A stretch of 51,506 nucleotides of DNA from positions 1 to 51,506 of the forward strand of contig CAZODO010000036.1 of assembly GCA_964578605.1 (NCBI GenBank), given 5' to 3'. This DNA comes from JAXMHN01 sp964578605. GTDB lineage: Bacteria; Verrucomicrobiota; Verrucomicrobiia; Limisphaerales; SIBE01. The first letter of the stretch is position 1, and each line of letters opens with the position of its first letter. This document shows positions 31,873 to 42,400 of the stretch, piece after piece. The notes beneath the pieces are model-generated. The model saw nothing but the letters and a program-made list of their open reading frames with translations, was not told where the DNA came from and made no database searches. A program made the position numbers and the translations under genes.

Positions 31873-32080
31873 CCGGATTCGGCGGCGGTTGACAGGGTGG
31901 GCACCTGCCAGGAGGCTCTGACCACCGTGCCGTAGCAGCCGAACGCGTCCGGCGTAGAAGAGAGTGAGCCTCGTCACCTCGGCTCATGATTGGACTGGTG
32001 GCAATGTCAAGATGTGCCCCACCTGCCACCCGGCCAGCCTTTTTTCTTGTGCGGCCGGTTGGGTTGGGCAGAGTCCTGGC

Positions 32081-32575
32081 ATGAGACCGGCCGTTTCATT
32101 CGCCCTCCTGGTTCTGACGGGTTCCCTTTTCTGTTCGTGTTCCACCTTGCCGGAAGACGCGGGTGTCGATGTCGAATTGATTAACGTCCGATTGGACGAA
32201 GCGACCGTCTTTGAAACCACGGCAGCCTTCACCGTCCGCGTTTCCAACGAAACCTCCGAGCCGATCACGCTCGAGGGGAGCGTGCACAAATTCTATCTGA
32301 ACGGGACATATATCGGGAAAGGAATGAGCGCCGAGACTCTCAATGTCGCGCGTCTCAGCTCAGCAACTCAGGAGATCCCGGTCCACCTTCGGAACGTTGC
32401 TTTGGCCAGGCGCATTCGGCCGATTCTCGAATCGCGGACGATAGATTACCGCGTGAGCAGCACGCTTTACCTGGCGAATGGGATCCGCTCGCAGCGATGC
32501 CGGATCGTTCACGATGGCGAGGTCGCGCTGGACGAGTTCAACCCGAATCGTCGCCAGGACCCCCAGCCCTGGTGA
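32081..32575 (+). CDS. LEA2-like (WHy domain) lipoprotein
   Basis: This encodes 164 residues. The N-terminus is a lipoprotein signal peptide (VSFALLVLTGSLFCSCST, probable acylated Cys in the CSC segment). The mature part, VDVELINVRLDEATVFETTAAFTVRVSN...ITLEGSVHKFYLNGTYIGKGMS, has the alternating strand pattern of LEA type 2/WHy domains, which occur in stress-related proteins. I start at ATG 32081; an upstream frame adds a Cys-rich segment without domain support. It is likely anchored to the outer or inner membrane. A strong bidirectional terminator follows. Confidence 0.72.
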   Translation: MRPAVSFALLVLTGSLFCSCSTLPEDAGVDVELINVRLDEATVFETTAAFTVRVSNETSEPITLEGSVHKFYLNGTYIGKGMSAETLNVARLSSATQEIPVHLRNVALARRIRPILESRTIDYRVSSTLYLANGIRSQRCRIVHDGEVALDEFNPNRRQDPQPW

Positions 32576-32627
32576 CCCCGTTTTGGGGAAGCGCAGGACC
32601 TTGCCGCAGCCGGATTTTCTGGACCGA

Positions 32628-32663
32628 AAAGGGGTTCTCGGACTTGCGTCCGGGAACCCCTTT
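32628..32663. terminator. Bidirectional terminator between convergent genes
   Basis: A 16-bp stem (10 bp AAAGGGGTTC/GAACCCCTTT, one wobble pair, 5 bp CGGAC/GTCCG) closes a TTGC loop. On the minus strand a TTTT run follows. It lies between the lipoprotein stop and the LamG protein stop. Confidence 0.85.
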
Positions 32664-32695
32664 GCATCCGCTGTGAGAGCGTGTTTTCCGATCGG

Positions 32696-35194
32696 TTACT
32701 GCGCAACGGCGGCGCGATAGAACCTTGCGGTCCGGCCTGCCGCCGACGTGGGATCGTTTACCGTCATCGAGGTCCCGCTCAAGGAGGGGATATCTTGGAG
32801 CAACTGCCATCCATCCGCTGCCGCGAGGGAATCGCGGTATTCGAGGCGGTAATGGGTGCCGGCCACGCCCGTCAACGTGAGGGCCGGCTGGCCGCCCGTC
32901 ACACTGATCGCGAGGGACGGTTCCTTTGCCGGGACGGGGAGAGTGCTGCCATGTTTCTGCAGGGCGGCATCGGACAGGATTTCGTCATAGACGGTGATCC
33001 GCAGGATTCTGCCAATCATCGGTTCGGCGCCCGCCGCGGTTGCGCCCAGGTAACCTGCGCCGCTCGGCATGACGAACTGATCGCTGACCGCGGTATTCGA
33101 ACCGGCCAGAACACCATTGATGTAGATCCTCATCGTGAGTTCGTCCGGGTTCCAGACGTAGGCGACATGGGTCGGAATCGTCGGCGATGGGACTTCCGGT
33201 GTGAACAGGTAGTCGGCAACGCCGGTCTGGGTAAATCCGAGCTGGCGCGTGTCCGGCCACAGATCGTACCGCAGGCTGCTGGTGGGCGTCTCGCCCACAG
33301 CGAGATAACCGGAGTCGCCCGTGGCGATGGGATCGCCTTCGAGGATGAACTCGAGGGTGGCGTCGCCTGAGGTGAAGCCGAAGTCGAACGGAACGGGGGA
33401 GCCGGACAGCTCGACCGGAGTGGTTAGCTTAACCACGGGGGCCGGGGTGTCAGCGGTGATGGCGGCGTCATAAGCCGTGAGATCCGGAGTCACAACCACG
33501 GTGACCCGCGCGGTTATCGAGGAAACTTTGTTGCTTACAGTCAGCGTGTAGGCGGTCGAGACCGTGGGCGTCACGGTTTGGCTCGTCTGGCCTGTCACAT
33601 CGGCCCCGTTCAGAAGAACCGAGGTGGCATTTTGAACCTCCCAATTCAGCGTGGCCGATCCTTGTCCCACAATCTCAGCAGGCGTGGCGGTGAAGGACGA
33701 GATGATCGGTGGCCGCTGCGCGCTTGTGAACGCTTCGGCGTGAGCCTTGATATCCGCCTCCGACAGAACTTCGTCGTAGATCACCACGCGGAAGATGCTG
33801 CCAACCATGGCTTCGCCGCCGGTTGGGTTGGCGCCGAGGAAGCCCTGGCCGGTCGGCATGGTCCATTGATCACTGACGCCCGTGACGGTGCCGGCGGAAA
33901 TGCCGTTTGCATACAAGGTCATCGAGCGGTCCGTCGCATTCCAAACGTAGACAACGTGGGTGGCAATGGTCGGGGATGGGATCGAGGGATTGAACATGTA
34001 ATCCGCGACTCCCAACTGGGTGAAGCCCATCTTCCGCTGGTCCTGCCACTGGTCGTAGCGAAGATTGCTGCCGGTGTTCTCGCCGACCGCCAGATAACCC
34101 GAGTCGCCCGTGGCGACCGGGTCGCCTTCCAGGATGAACTCCATCGTCACGTCGTCAGAGGTTGCTCCGAAATCGAAGGGTTCCCCTCCGGATCCGGTCA
34201 GGGTCACGATGTTCGTCGAGACGAGAACTGGGGCCGGGGTGGTATCCGCGGCGATCGCGGCGTCGTAGGGCCCGAGCGGAGGCATCACGGGGATCGTGAC
34301 TTTGGCCGTGTTGGTGCTCAGGTCATTGGCCACGAGCAGCGTGTAAGTGGTGGTTGCCGCGGGCGAGACCGTCTGGCTTGTGCCTGTCACCGCCGCGCCG
34401 TTCAGCAACACCGTGGTCGCGTCCTGCACGCTCCAATTCAGCACGGACGAGGCGCCGCCCTCGATGACGGCTGGCGTCGCTGTAAAGGAACTGATCGTCG
34501 GCGGTTTCAGCGCAGCAAAGATGGCTCCGTGATTGCGGATCTTCGCCTCGGGAAGGGCATCCTGGTAAACGGCAACGCGGTGGATCGTTCCGACCATCAG
34601 TTCGGTGCCCGCCGCGTTTTGGCCGAGAAAGCCAGCCCCGGTCGGCAGCGCGAAGTCCCAAATCTCGGACGTGGTGCCTGCCAGGACGCCGTTGGTGTAA
34701 AGCTTCATGGCGGCTTCACCGAGGCTCAAGACGTAGGTAATATGGGTCGGGGCCGTGGGCGATGGAACGGCGGGAGTAAACAGGTAATCCGCCACACCCG
34801 ACTGGGTGAAGCCCATTTGGTGCGTGTTCTGATACTGCTCGTAGCGCAGGCTGTAGGCCGTGTTCTCTCCGACAGCCAGGTATCCGGAATCGCCGGTGGC
34901 TTCCGGATCGCCTTGAATGACAAATTCAATGGTCACGTCCCCGAACGTGGCGCCGAAATCGAACGGCACTCCTGCCGTCCCGTCGAGCGTTACGGCCGAT
35001 TCAAGCCGGACCACGGGGGCGGGCGTGTCCGCGGTGATGGCTGCGTCGTAGGCGCTCAGCGCTTCTTGCACTTGGGCCGAGGCAGCCCGCGCGGGGCTGG
35101 TTCCTGCAAGGAAGGCGCACGCGGCGAGTGAGAGCAGAGCGGTTGATCCAAGAGGCATTCTGCCGGTTATCATCTTTATCGACAATGAGTTCAT
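32696..35194 (-). CDS. Secreted protein with three LamG/Ig-like repeat blocks
   Basis: This encodes 832 residues. A signal peptide (TALLSLAACAFLAGTSPARA) precedes three repeats of about 250-265 residues. Each has YDAAI.ADT.APV, a LamG-like lectin fold (DSGYLAVGENT, MGFTQ.GVADY.F, PT..THV.YV, GFLG.N..G.E.MVG.I.RV..Y...L) and, for the first two, an Ig-like linker (ISSFTATPA..., LNW.VQ.AT.VLLNGA.VTG). The last about 75 residues form a separate beta-rich domain ending TARFYRAAVAQ, a type also seen at the ends of the two giant proteins downstream. It is likely surface exposed or released and may bind carbohydrate. Confidence 0.85.
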   Translation of the reverse strand: MNSLSIKMITGRMPLGSTALLSLAACAFLAGTSPARAASAQVQEALSAYDAAITADTPAPVVRLESAVTLDGTAGVPFDFGATFGDVTIEFVIQGDPEATGDSGYLAVGENTAYSLRYEQYQNTHQMGFTQSGVADYLFTPAVPSPTAPTHITYVLSLGEAAMKLYTNGVLAGTTSEIWDFALPTGAGFLGQNAAGTELMVGTIHRVAVYQDALPEAKIRNHGAIFAALKPPTISSFTATPAVIEGGASSVLNWSVQDATTVLLNGAAVTGTSQTVSPAATTTYTLLVANDLSTNTAKVTIPVMPPLGPYDAAIAADTTPAPVLVSTNIVTLTGSGGEPFDFGATSDDVTMEFILEGDPVATGDSGYLAVGENTGSNLRYDQWQDQRKMGFTQLGVADYMFNPSIPSPTIATHVVYVWNATDRSMTLYANGISAGTVTGVSDQWTMPTGQGFLGANPTGGEAMVGSIFRVVIYDEVLSEADIKAHAEAFTSAQRPPIISSFTATPAEIVGQGSATLNWEVQNATSVLLNGADVTGQTSQTVTPTVSTAYTLTVSNKVSSITARVTVVVTPDLTAYDAAITADTPAPVVKLTTPVELSGSPVPFDFGFTSGDATLEFILEGDPIATGDSGYLAVGETPTSSLRYDLWPDTRQLGFTQTGVADYLFTPEVPSPTIPTHVAYVWNPDELTMRIYINGVLAGSNTAVSDQFVMPSGAGYLGATAAGAEPMIGRILRITVYDEILSDAALQKHGSTLPVPAKEPSLAISVTGGQPALTLTGVAGTHYRLEYRDSLAAADGWQLLQDIPSLSGTSMTVNDPTSAAGRTARFYRAAVAQ

Positions 35195-35405
35195 ACGTTT
35201 TACAACTGCGAACTTGAGCCGTTTACCGACCTACTGGTTTCCTCTTCTGATCGAGAGACAATCCGTCTCGATCCCGGGCGAGTATTTACGCCATCGCCCC
35301 AGTCGAAGCCACTCTTTTCTGTGGGACTCGCGGCCGAACTCGGTGAGGCGCCGTGAGCGCCACTGCACCCTCGCCAAAGGCCCCCCATCCGCTACGCGTA
35401 AACCC

Positions 35406-35923
35406 ATGAAAAGGACTTATCCGGCCTTCCTCGCAACCCTCAGCTTAGGTGCCTCGTGCGCCCTGGCAGCGCTCTCGGCGGAAGCGACGCTTCCGAATGA
35501 CGCAGGGGCTTCGGGCATTGCGAACTCGCTCTCCAGGCGAAGATCTTTGAAGCAAGCCATACTTACAGGCTCAAGGGACTCAACCGGTATCTGACCATCA
35601 TCGAGGAGAACGGCCGGCGCTACTACAAGGCCTGCACCGCGGATCGGTTGGATGGCGAATGGACCCCGATCGCCGATACCGCCGAACGTCCGTTCGCCGG
35701 CTGGGCAAACATCCGCCCCGCCTCAGGCGTTGACCCGTGGACGGATAACGTCAGCCATGGCGAACTCATCCGGGACGGTTACGACGAGACGCTGACGATT
35801 GATCCCAGCCAGCTGCGGCTTGTCTTCCAGGGCATGTGGGACAAGCACAAGTCCGGAAAAGGGTCCGGTGAGTTCCCATGGCGCATCGGCATCCTCAGAC
35901 CGGCGTCAGGGAGCGGCAGGTGA
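35406..35923 (+). pseudogene. GH62 arabinofuranosidase remnant with internal deletion
   Basis: A 5' piece (35406 to about 35500) encodes a signal peptide, MKRTYPAFLATLSLGASCAL. From about 35540 in another frame comes the C-terminal part of a GH62 alpha-L-arabinofuranosidase: IFEASHTYRLKGLNRYLTI, RRYYKACTADRLDGEWTPIA, FAGWANI, DNVSHGELIRDGYDETLTID and PWRIGIL. The catalytic core, about 200 residues, is missing between them, and the frames do not join. The gene once exported an enzyme removing arabinose side chains from plant arabinoxylan. It overlaps the end of the convergent beta-helix gene by 18 bases. Confidence 0.75.
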
Positions 35924-38900
35924 GGTGCGCACGCGGAAGAACACCGTGGAGTCGGGTTGGCTGGCGACCGTGATCACAAGCGGGGATCCATCACCCTTCA
36001 GACCTTGCTGTTGGACTTGCCACGCGGCTGCCGTTCCGAGTTGGGAGACGCGCTCCACGTCGTAGACGTAACCCGCGACACCATCCCATCTCAGTTCTAA
36101 GTCGCCTTGGGCCAAGCCGGTCACGCGGACTTTGAGGACCGAATCGCTGTCCGCGGGGTTCGTGCCGGCCCCATACTCATGAGCGTTGGAGGCGCCATCG
36201 CCATCGGGATCGAGGCTTGCATCGTCTTTCGTGGGATTCAGATGCCCCGCAATTTCCCAGGTATCAGGAAGTCCGTCGCGATCGGTGTCCGCGGTGGGGT
36301 GGACGAATTCAAAGGCGCCCACGTCTGCAGCAACAACGCCATCGGCATTACCATCGAGGGGTCGCGGGACACCGGTGGCATCCCAGAGGGCTGCACATTC
36401 CAGGTCGGCCGCGTCAATCTCCGGCGAACCCGCGGCGAGGCGGTAATCGCCGGCCCGCGGGTCGAGGAATTGCACAGGCTGGCTCCGGTCGGTCGAACCG
36501 GGCGTGAGGCCCAGGTAATTGCCACGCACGTTGAAGATATTATTGTGGCTGAGAAGCGGTTTCGGCATGGGCGAAGTCGGCGTTTGGTAAATGCCGGAGG
36601 AGTTCGACACGACCAGGTTATTCGCGATGACCAGGTTCGTGGCAGGGGGAACCAGGGTGAAGGTCATTCCGCCGCCCATTTCCTCAAACATGTTCGAAGC
36701 CACGTTGCTAACGAACGTGTTGTGCACGACGCGAATGGCCGAAGCCACATTGGTGGTCACGAACACGTAAAGGCCGCCGCCCATGCCGCCAAACGCCGTT
36801 GGGTCATACGCATGGTTCGATAGGAACAAATTGTTCTGGACGCAGCCCGCGCGGTAGCCGCTGAAGTACAGGCCCGCCCCTGTCCCGGCGGTGTTGCCGA
36901 CAATGCAGTTTCCATCCACCAGCGCGTCGTCCGCGAGGTGGATGCTAACAGCACCCTCGGCGGCTCCAAAGAAGACCGGCATCAGGACGTACATGGCATT
37001 GCTCGCGATGGTATTTCGGACGATCAACGGGGAGGAAGCCCAGCTGTAGATCGCGGGACCATACTTCGCCTGGTTGGCAGCGATGCGGTTGCCGGTGATG
37101 AGCGGCATCGATTTGAAGCAGTAGATCCCTCCGCCGCTGCCATCGAAATCGTTCAAGATCTCGTTTTCCTCGATGGTGTTGCCGCCGATCACCGCGTAGC
37201 TCAATTCACACGCGATGCCCGCTCCGTAGGAGACAAATTGGTTGGTGGTATTGTCGTAAGCCAGGCTGTTGCGCCGGATGACGTTGTTCGTAATGACCGG
37301 GCTGGATACCGAGATAAGCAGGCCCCCGCCTTTGCCGCCCAAGCCATACTTGTTGAAGTTCGTGGCGCCCTTGAACACGCCGCCGCCTGTCACCGTGAAG
37401 CCGTCAAGCGTGCTCACGGAAAACCCTCCCTGTCCGCTCACCACGACGTTCGGTTTGCCGCCGCCGTCAAGAATCGTTGGGTGTTCCGCGGGCGCCCTCG
37501 CATCACGGGTCGTCTCCGTCCCAACGAATCCGCCGTAAAGGTGCACAAAAGCCGGCAGCCAGAAGTGACCGGGATGCGTGCCCGCTTCAACCCAGACTTC
37601 GCCACCCGTGGGCCGAATGGCATTCAACGCCGCCTCGATAGTGCGCTTGGCGTTGGCCCAACTCGCGCCATCGGCTGCGTCGTCGCCCTGCGTCCGCACT
37701 CGAACCACTTTGGGCGCGACGGCCCAGCTTGCCCCGTTCGACTCATCCGCGCCGATGTCGATGGCAGCCCCTTGGACCCGCGCTTCGCCATCGATATCCC
37801 TGGCTTCCGTCCCGGATGCCATCTCTTTCCCCGCGTCACGGCAAGGCGACCCCGGCTGCAGATGCAAGTTGCCGAAGGGCACGGAGGCCAGCAGCGGATC
37901 GGCCGAAAGGTTGCCCGCTGTGCCTGTTTGGTCGGGTAATCCACGGTAATCGCCGCCAAATGTGTGGACCCGGTTGCCGAAAACGCAGTTGCTCTCGATG
38001 ACCGCGTTCGTCGGCGTGCCGGGCATCTGCTCCAAGCCCCAGGGATTGAACGCCACGAGGTTGTTCACCAGGACCGGAGCGATCGGAACCAGGGCGGAAC
38101 TGCCCCATAGAATGCCGGAACCGCTATTGGCAACCACCGTATTGTTGATGACGCTCGGGACCCCTCCATTCGCGTCAACCAAGGCGATGCCGCCTCCGTT
38201 CGCGGCGCCATTCGCCGCGATGACGTTGTTGCGAAGCACGGGTGAACTGCGCGCGGTCGGGTGCGGCCGTCCGTCCAGGTCATCGGCGGTGGCGAACACT
38301 CCTCCGCCGCCAACGGGCACGGCGGCATCGTCCAGAACCCAACTGGCGGTATTGCCGAAGATGGCGTTGTTCTCGATGAGTGGCGAAGCGTCGCGCCAGC
38401 AGCTGATTCCCCCGCCGTTCTGGACCGCGGTGTTCCAGGCGATGGTGTTGCCGATGATATAAGGTGAGGCGTCAATGCACGCAATGCCGCCGCCATCGAA
38501 CGCGTAGTTATCGAGGATGACATTCTCTCGCAGCGTGGCCGTTTCGCTGGTGCCGACGTTCCTCACCGAAATCCCCGCCCCATAACCTCGAGACAGGTTC
38601 GCGCGGACGCGGTTTCGAGAGATCACCGCTCCCGAATTGACGACGCGCACACCGGCTCCTAGCCCGTTTTGGATCGTGAAACCGTCCACGATCGTTTCGG
38701 GACCTCCCGATTCCACCAGCACCACGGTGTTCGTGCCTCCGCCATCGAGGATGGTCTGGTGGGTCAACGGGTCCCGCTCGGTGCGGCTTGTCTCCGAGCC
38801 GCTGAATCCGCCGAACAGAGCCACACCGGGCTTCATGACCACCGCATTCGTGTAGGCGCCGGCGGCGACCCATACCTCGTCGCCCGCAACCGCGTGCTCC

Positions 38901-39070
38901 AGCGCCCGATTGACATTCCGCACGGCTTCGGTCCACGCACGGCCGGATGCCGCATCGTCGCCCGCCTTGCTGACGTGGAATGTTGCGGCGTGGCCATGCA
39001 CGGCCGCCAGGCAAAGGCCGGCGGTCAAGGCAGCCATTTTGAACCCGCTGATGAAATGAGCTTGACCCAT
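35906..39070 (-). CDS. Secreted right-handed beta-helix protein with EF-hand-like repeats
   Basis: This encodes 1054 residues from ATG 39070, with signal peptide FKMAALTAGLCLAAVHGHA. Two tandem blocks each open with a cap of the form V..AGDDAASG..W..A...NRAL, EVWVAAG and ALFGGFSGSET, then long runs of short helix coils of the form VI..N.I..N.A..GGGI. This is the pectate-lyase/DUF1565 style parallel beta-helix. Near residues 930-980 come calcium-type repeats (DTDRDGLPDTWE, DPDGDGASNAHEY, TNPADSDS). The C-terminal about 70 residues form a beta domain ending STVFFRVRTSPAAP. A G-run lies at -8 to -12 before ATG 39070. A polysaccharide-binding or degrading role is plausible, but no catalytic set is evident. 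Confidence 0.85.
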   Translation of the reverse strand: MGQAHFISGFKMAALTAGLCLAAVHGHAATFHVSKAGDDAASGRAWTEAVRNVNRALEHAVAGDEVWVAAGAYTNAVVMKPGVALFGGFSGSETSRTERDPLTHQTILDGGGTNTVVLVESGGPETIVDGFTIQNGLGAGVRVVNSGAVISRNRVRANLSRGYGAGISVRNVGTSETATLRENVILDNYAFDGGGIACIDASPYIIGNTIAWNTAVQNGGGISCWRDASPLIENNAIFGNTASWVLDDAAVPVGGGGVFATADDLDGRPHPTARSSPVLRNNVIAANGAANGGGIALVDANGGVPSVINNTVVANSGSGILWGSSALVPIAPVLVNNLVAFNPWGLEQMPGTPTNAVIESNCVFGNRVHTFGGDYRGLPDQTGTAGNLSADPLLASVPFGNLHLQPGSPCRDAGKEMASGTEARDIDGEARVQGAAIDIGADESNGASWAVAPKVVRVRTQGDDAADGASWANAKRTIEAALNAIRPTGGEVWVEAGTHPGHFWLPAFVHLYGGFVGTETTRDARAPAEHPTILDGGGKPNVVVSGQGGFSVSTLDGFTVTGGGVFKGATNFNKYGLGGKGGGLLISVSSPVITNNVIRRNSLAYDNTTNQFVSYGAGIACELSYAVIGGNTIEENEILNDFDGSGGGIYCFKSMPLITGNRIAANQAKYGPAIYSWASSPLIVRNTIASNAMYVLMPVFFGAAEGAVSIHLADDALVDGNCIVGNTAGTGAGLYFSGYRAGCVQNNLFLSNHAYDPTAFGGMGGGLYVFVTTNVASAIRVVHNTFVSNVASNMFEEMGGGMTFTLVPPATNLVIANNLVVSNSSGIYQTPTSPMPKPLLSHNNIFNVRGNYLGLTPGSTDRSQPVQFLDPRAGDYRLAAGSPEIDAADLECAALWDATGVPRPLDGNADGVVAADVGAFEFVHPTADTDRDGLPDTWEIAGHLNPTKDDASLDPDGDGASNAHEYGAGTNPADSDSVLKVRVTGLAQGDLELRWDGVAGYVYDVERVSQLGTAAAWQVQQQGLKGDGSPLVITVASQPDSTVFFRVRTSPAAP

Positions 39071-39431
39071 TGTGGACCCCCAGAATCTTGCCCACGACAC
39101 GCCGCCGCGGTGCAAGGGTACGCCATGTGCCCCTGAACGACACCCTGCGGCTCTTGATGAGCAAGGCTACGCATATCCGCCCGCTACCATGCCGATTCTT
39201 ACGCTCGCCGGCTCTGTTCGACAATGAGAACCGTCAGCAATTCATTTTAGCAGGGCGGGTCGGCTCGGCCCGCCGCTGCCGACGGGCCTTGACTATGCCC
39301 AATGGCCGGCCCGGCGGCCCGGTCCTGCCTTGCTTGGGCCTGACCGTTCCGGGGACCGGCTGGTATTCAAGCTGCTCTGCAGCAAGGCGAACCTTGAGAC
39401 CCCAACAATAGGCAAAAGGAATCAACGATCT
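39071..39431. other. Divergent spacer between the two beta-helix genes
   Basis: No gene is supported. It should hold the promoters of both giant genes, but I see no consensus -35/-10 pair. The plus-strand gene has an AAGGAA-type Shine-Dalgarno around 39416-39421. Confidence 0.5.
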
Positions 39432-42400
39432 ATGTGTGCTGGTTCATCGTGTGCGAAAGAGTGGAAAGTCATCGTGACAACCTGGATGGGCAAAGCCCTT
39501 TCCGTGGCGGCTTATGCGGCGCGGCCGGTTGCGCTCTGCGCTTTGGCGCTGCTGCTGGTGGGGGTCCCGGCAGGGCGCGCGGGCGAAGTGGGAGGCACCC
39601 TTGCGACGGATACGATCTGGTCGGCCAGCAGCAGTCCCTATGTGGTCACGGAGCACCTCATCGTGAGCGAAGGGGTGACCCTCACGATTGAACCGGGTGT
39701 GGCCGTTCAGTTCGGAAAAAACCTTGGCCTCTCCGTGCAAGGCCGCCTTCAGGCGGTGGGGACTGTCCAAAATATGGTCACGTTCACCGGTTCCACCAGC
39801 GAACCGGGATGGTGGCGCGGCATTCAAGTCACCGATGCGGGATCCGCCGACATGGAGTGGTGCCAGGTCGCGTATGCTGGATACTGGGATCAAGTCGGAC
39901 TACTCAAATCAGGGTCTGGCGAACTCATCTTGAAGCACTCAACATTGCGAGGTCATGCCGGAGACGGACTGCGGGTGGGGGCTGGGTACAGCAACTTCGT
40001 TTCGCAGGAGAATGCCTTTCAGGACAACACCACCGGGGTTCGGTTGGGAATCGGCGCGTCCTTCGACAGTATTTCGTCGACGTTCACCGGGAACGGGAGA
40101 GACGTCCACGTCGCGGGAGGCACTTTCTCGGGGCAAGTGGTTTGGGGGCTCAAACCGGAGTATTCGTTGTACGTGGCTGAGACGATCAGCGTGGCGGCGG
40201 ATGGCGCCCTGATCATTCGGCCTGGAACAGTAGTGAAATTCGCCCAGAACAACCGTTTGTATGTCGGGGGCACCCTTCAAATTGATGGAACGGCAGCGCA
40301 ACCGGTTCACCTGACCGATTGGCGCGACGACACCGCCGGAGGCGACGCTAACCGCGATGGCAAACAATCGGTCCCCGAACCGGGATGGTGGTGCGGACTT
40401 TTCTTCCAGGAGACAGGGTCCGGGACCTTAACGCACACGGGCGTTCGGTTTGCCGGGTATTGGGACCACATCGGGATCAAAAAGACGGGCGCCGGCACCC
40501 TGACGTTGACCCAGTGCACCGTGTCGCAAATCCGCGGGGACGGATTGAAATTGGAGAACAGCCCGGGAACCACGACGCTGCACGAGACAACGCTGACGGG
40601 GAACAGCGAGTCGGGATTGTGCCTGGTCAATGGGCAAGCGGTGGCGAGCGCCTGTGTTTTCAATGGCAACGGCGGGTACGGGATCCTCCAGGAAATCAAT
40701 GACACGCTGGACTACGCGGCCAACGAGTTTGCGGGAAACGCCAGGGGCAGCGTCGGGGTCAATGGCGGGACACTCACGGGTTCGATGAATTGGGCTAAGG
40801 GGAAGGGGGAAGACTTCATGATCGTGGTTCGAGAGCATTTTACTGTTCCTGACCAAACCCATCTCACCATTCAACCGGGGATCCTGGTGCAAGTCGCCAA
40901 GAACATAGGACTGTTCGTGAACGGGACCTTGACGGCTGTGGGGACAGCGGACAGCCGCATCCGATTTTCGGGTGTGACCGATACCCCGGGCTCGTGGCGT
41001 GGAATCCAGATCAGCGAGAACGGTTCGGCAGACCTCCAATGGTGCGAAATCTCCGCGGCGGGCTATTGGGATAGCGCCGGGGTGCTGAAAGCTGGGACAG
41101 GTGCACTCACCTTGAAGAACTCGGTCCTGCGAGGACACACGGGGGATTGCCTGCGTGTGGCAGGCGGCTACAGTGCTTTCGTCTCACGAGACAACGCTTT
41201 CCGAGACAGTACCCGCGGCGTGCGCTTGGGGGTGGACACTTCCTTTGACGATAGAACCTCCACATTTTCGGGTAACGAGATCGATGTGTTCGTTGATGCG
41301 GGAAGCATTTCCCGCGAAGTCATCTGGAGCCTTGACCCGGCGTATTCGATCTGTGTTTCCGACCACCTTACGGTGCTCAACGGGGGAAGACTGCTCGTCC
41401 GGCCAGGGGTGGTTGTGAAGATGCGCCAGAATTGCGGGGTGTTCGTGGATGGCGTGCTGGAAGTTGCAGGGACGGCGGCGGAGCCCGTCTACGTGACCGA
41501 CTGGCGGGATGATGCCGTGGGAGGCGATGCCAATCGTGACGCCGGGGCATCGGCCCCTGCCCCAGGCTGGTGGAGGGGGCTTTTCGTCCGCGAAGGTTCA
41601 GCCACGCTCAATCATTGCACGGTGCGGTACGCCGGCTACTGGGACAGTCTCGGAATCTCCAAGACAGGCGCCGGAACCTTGCTTATGAACCAGAGCACGA
41701 TCGCCCAGATCGCCGGCAGCGCAATGAAAGTCGAAAACAGTTCCGGCCTGACAACCTTGCAGAACAGCACTTTCACCGGCAACGCTCAGTCCGGGCTTCG
41801 CCTTGTCAGTGGACCTGTTGCAGCGTCCGGCTGTGCCTTCAAGGGCAACGCGCAATATGGAATTCATCAGGACGCCAACGCCGCTCTGGATTATTCACTG
41901 AACGAGTTCGCTGAGAATGCCTGGGGAAGCGTGGGAGTCAATGGGGGGACGCTCACCGGGCCAATGAATTGGACCAAGGGGAACGGAGGTCCATTCACCT
42001 TCGCCATCCGCGATCATATCACGGTCCCCACCGGGACGAGCCTCACCATCCATCCGGGGGCGACCGTGCAGTTCGCAGCCAACGTGGGGCTATTTGTGAC
42101 AGGCACTCTGAACGCCGCAGGGACGGCGGACAGCCCGATCCGCTTTACCGGGGCGACGGAAAGCGCCAATGCGTGGCGGGGCATCCAGGTGACGGGAGCG
42201 GGATCCGCGAACCTTGACTGGTGCGATCTGGCATGGGCGGGCTACTGGGATAGCGTCGGGCTGTTGAAGGCCGGGTCGGGCGCGCTCACCTTGAAAAACT
42301 CGACGTTGCGCGGGACGCGCGGAGACGGGCTGCGCGTCGATGGCAGCACCGGCACGCATGAGATTGCCGGTTGCTCGTTTGTGTCGAATCACAATGGTGT

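Noticed and set aside
33578..35131. 517-codon plus-strand frame opposite the LamG protein
   Set aside because: Its periodic composition mirrors the repeats of the real minus-strand gene; no signal peptide or domain.
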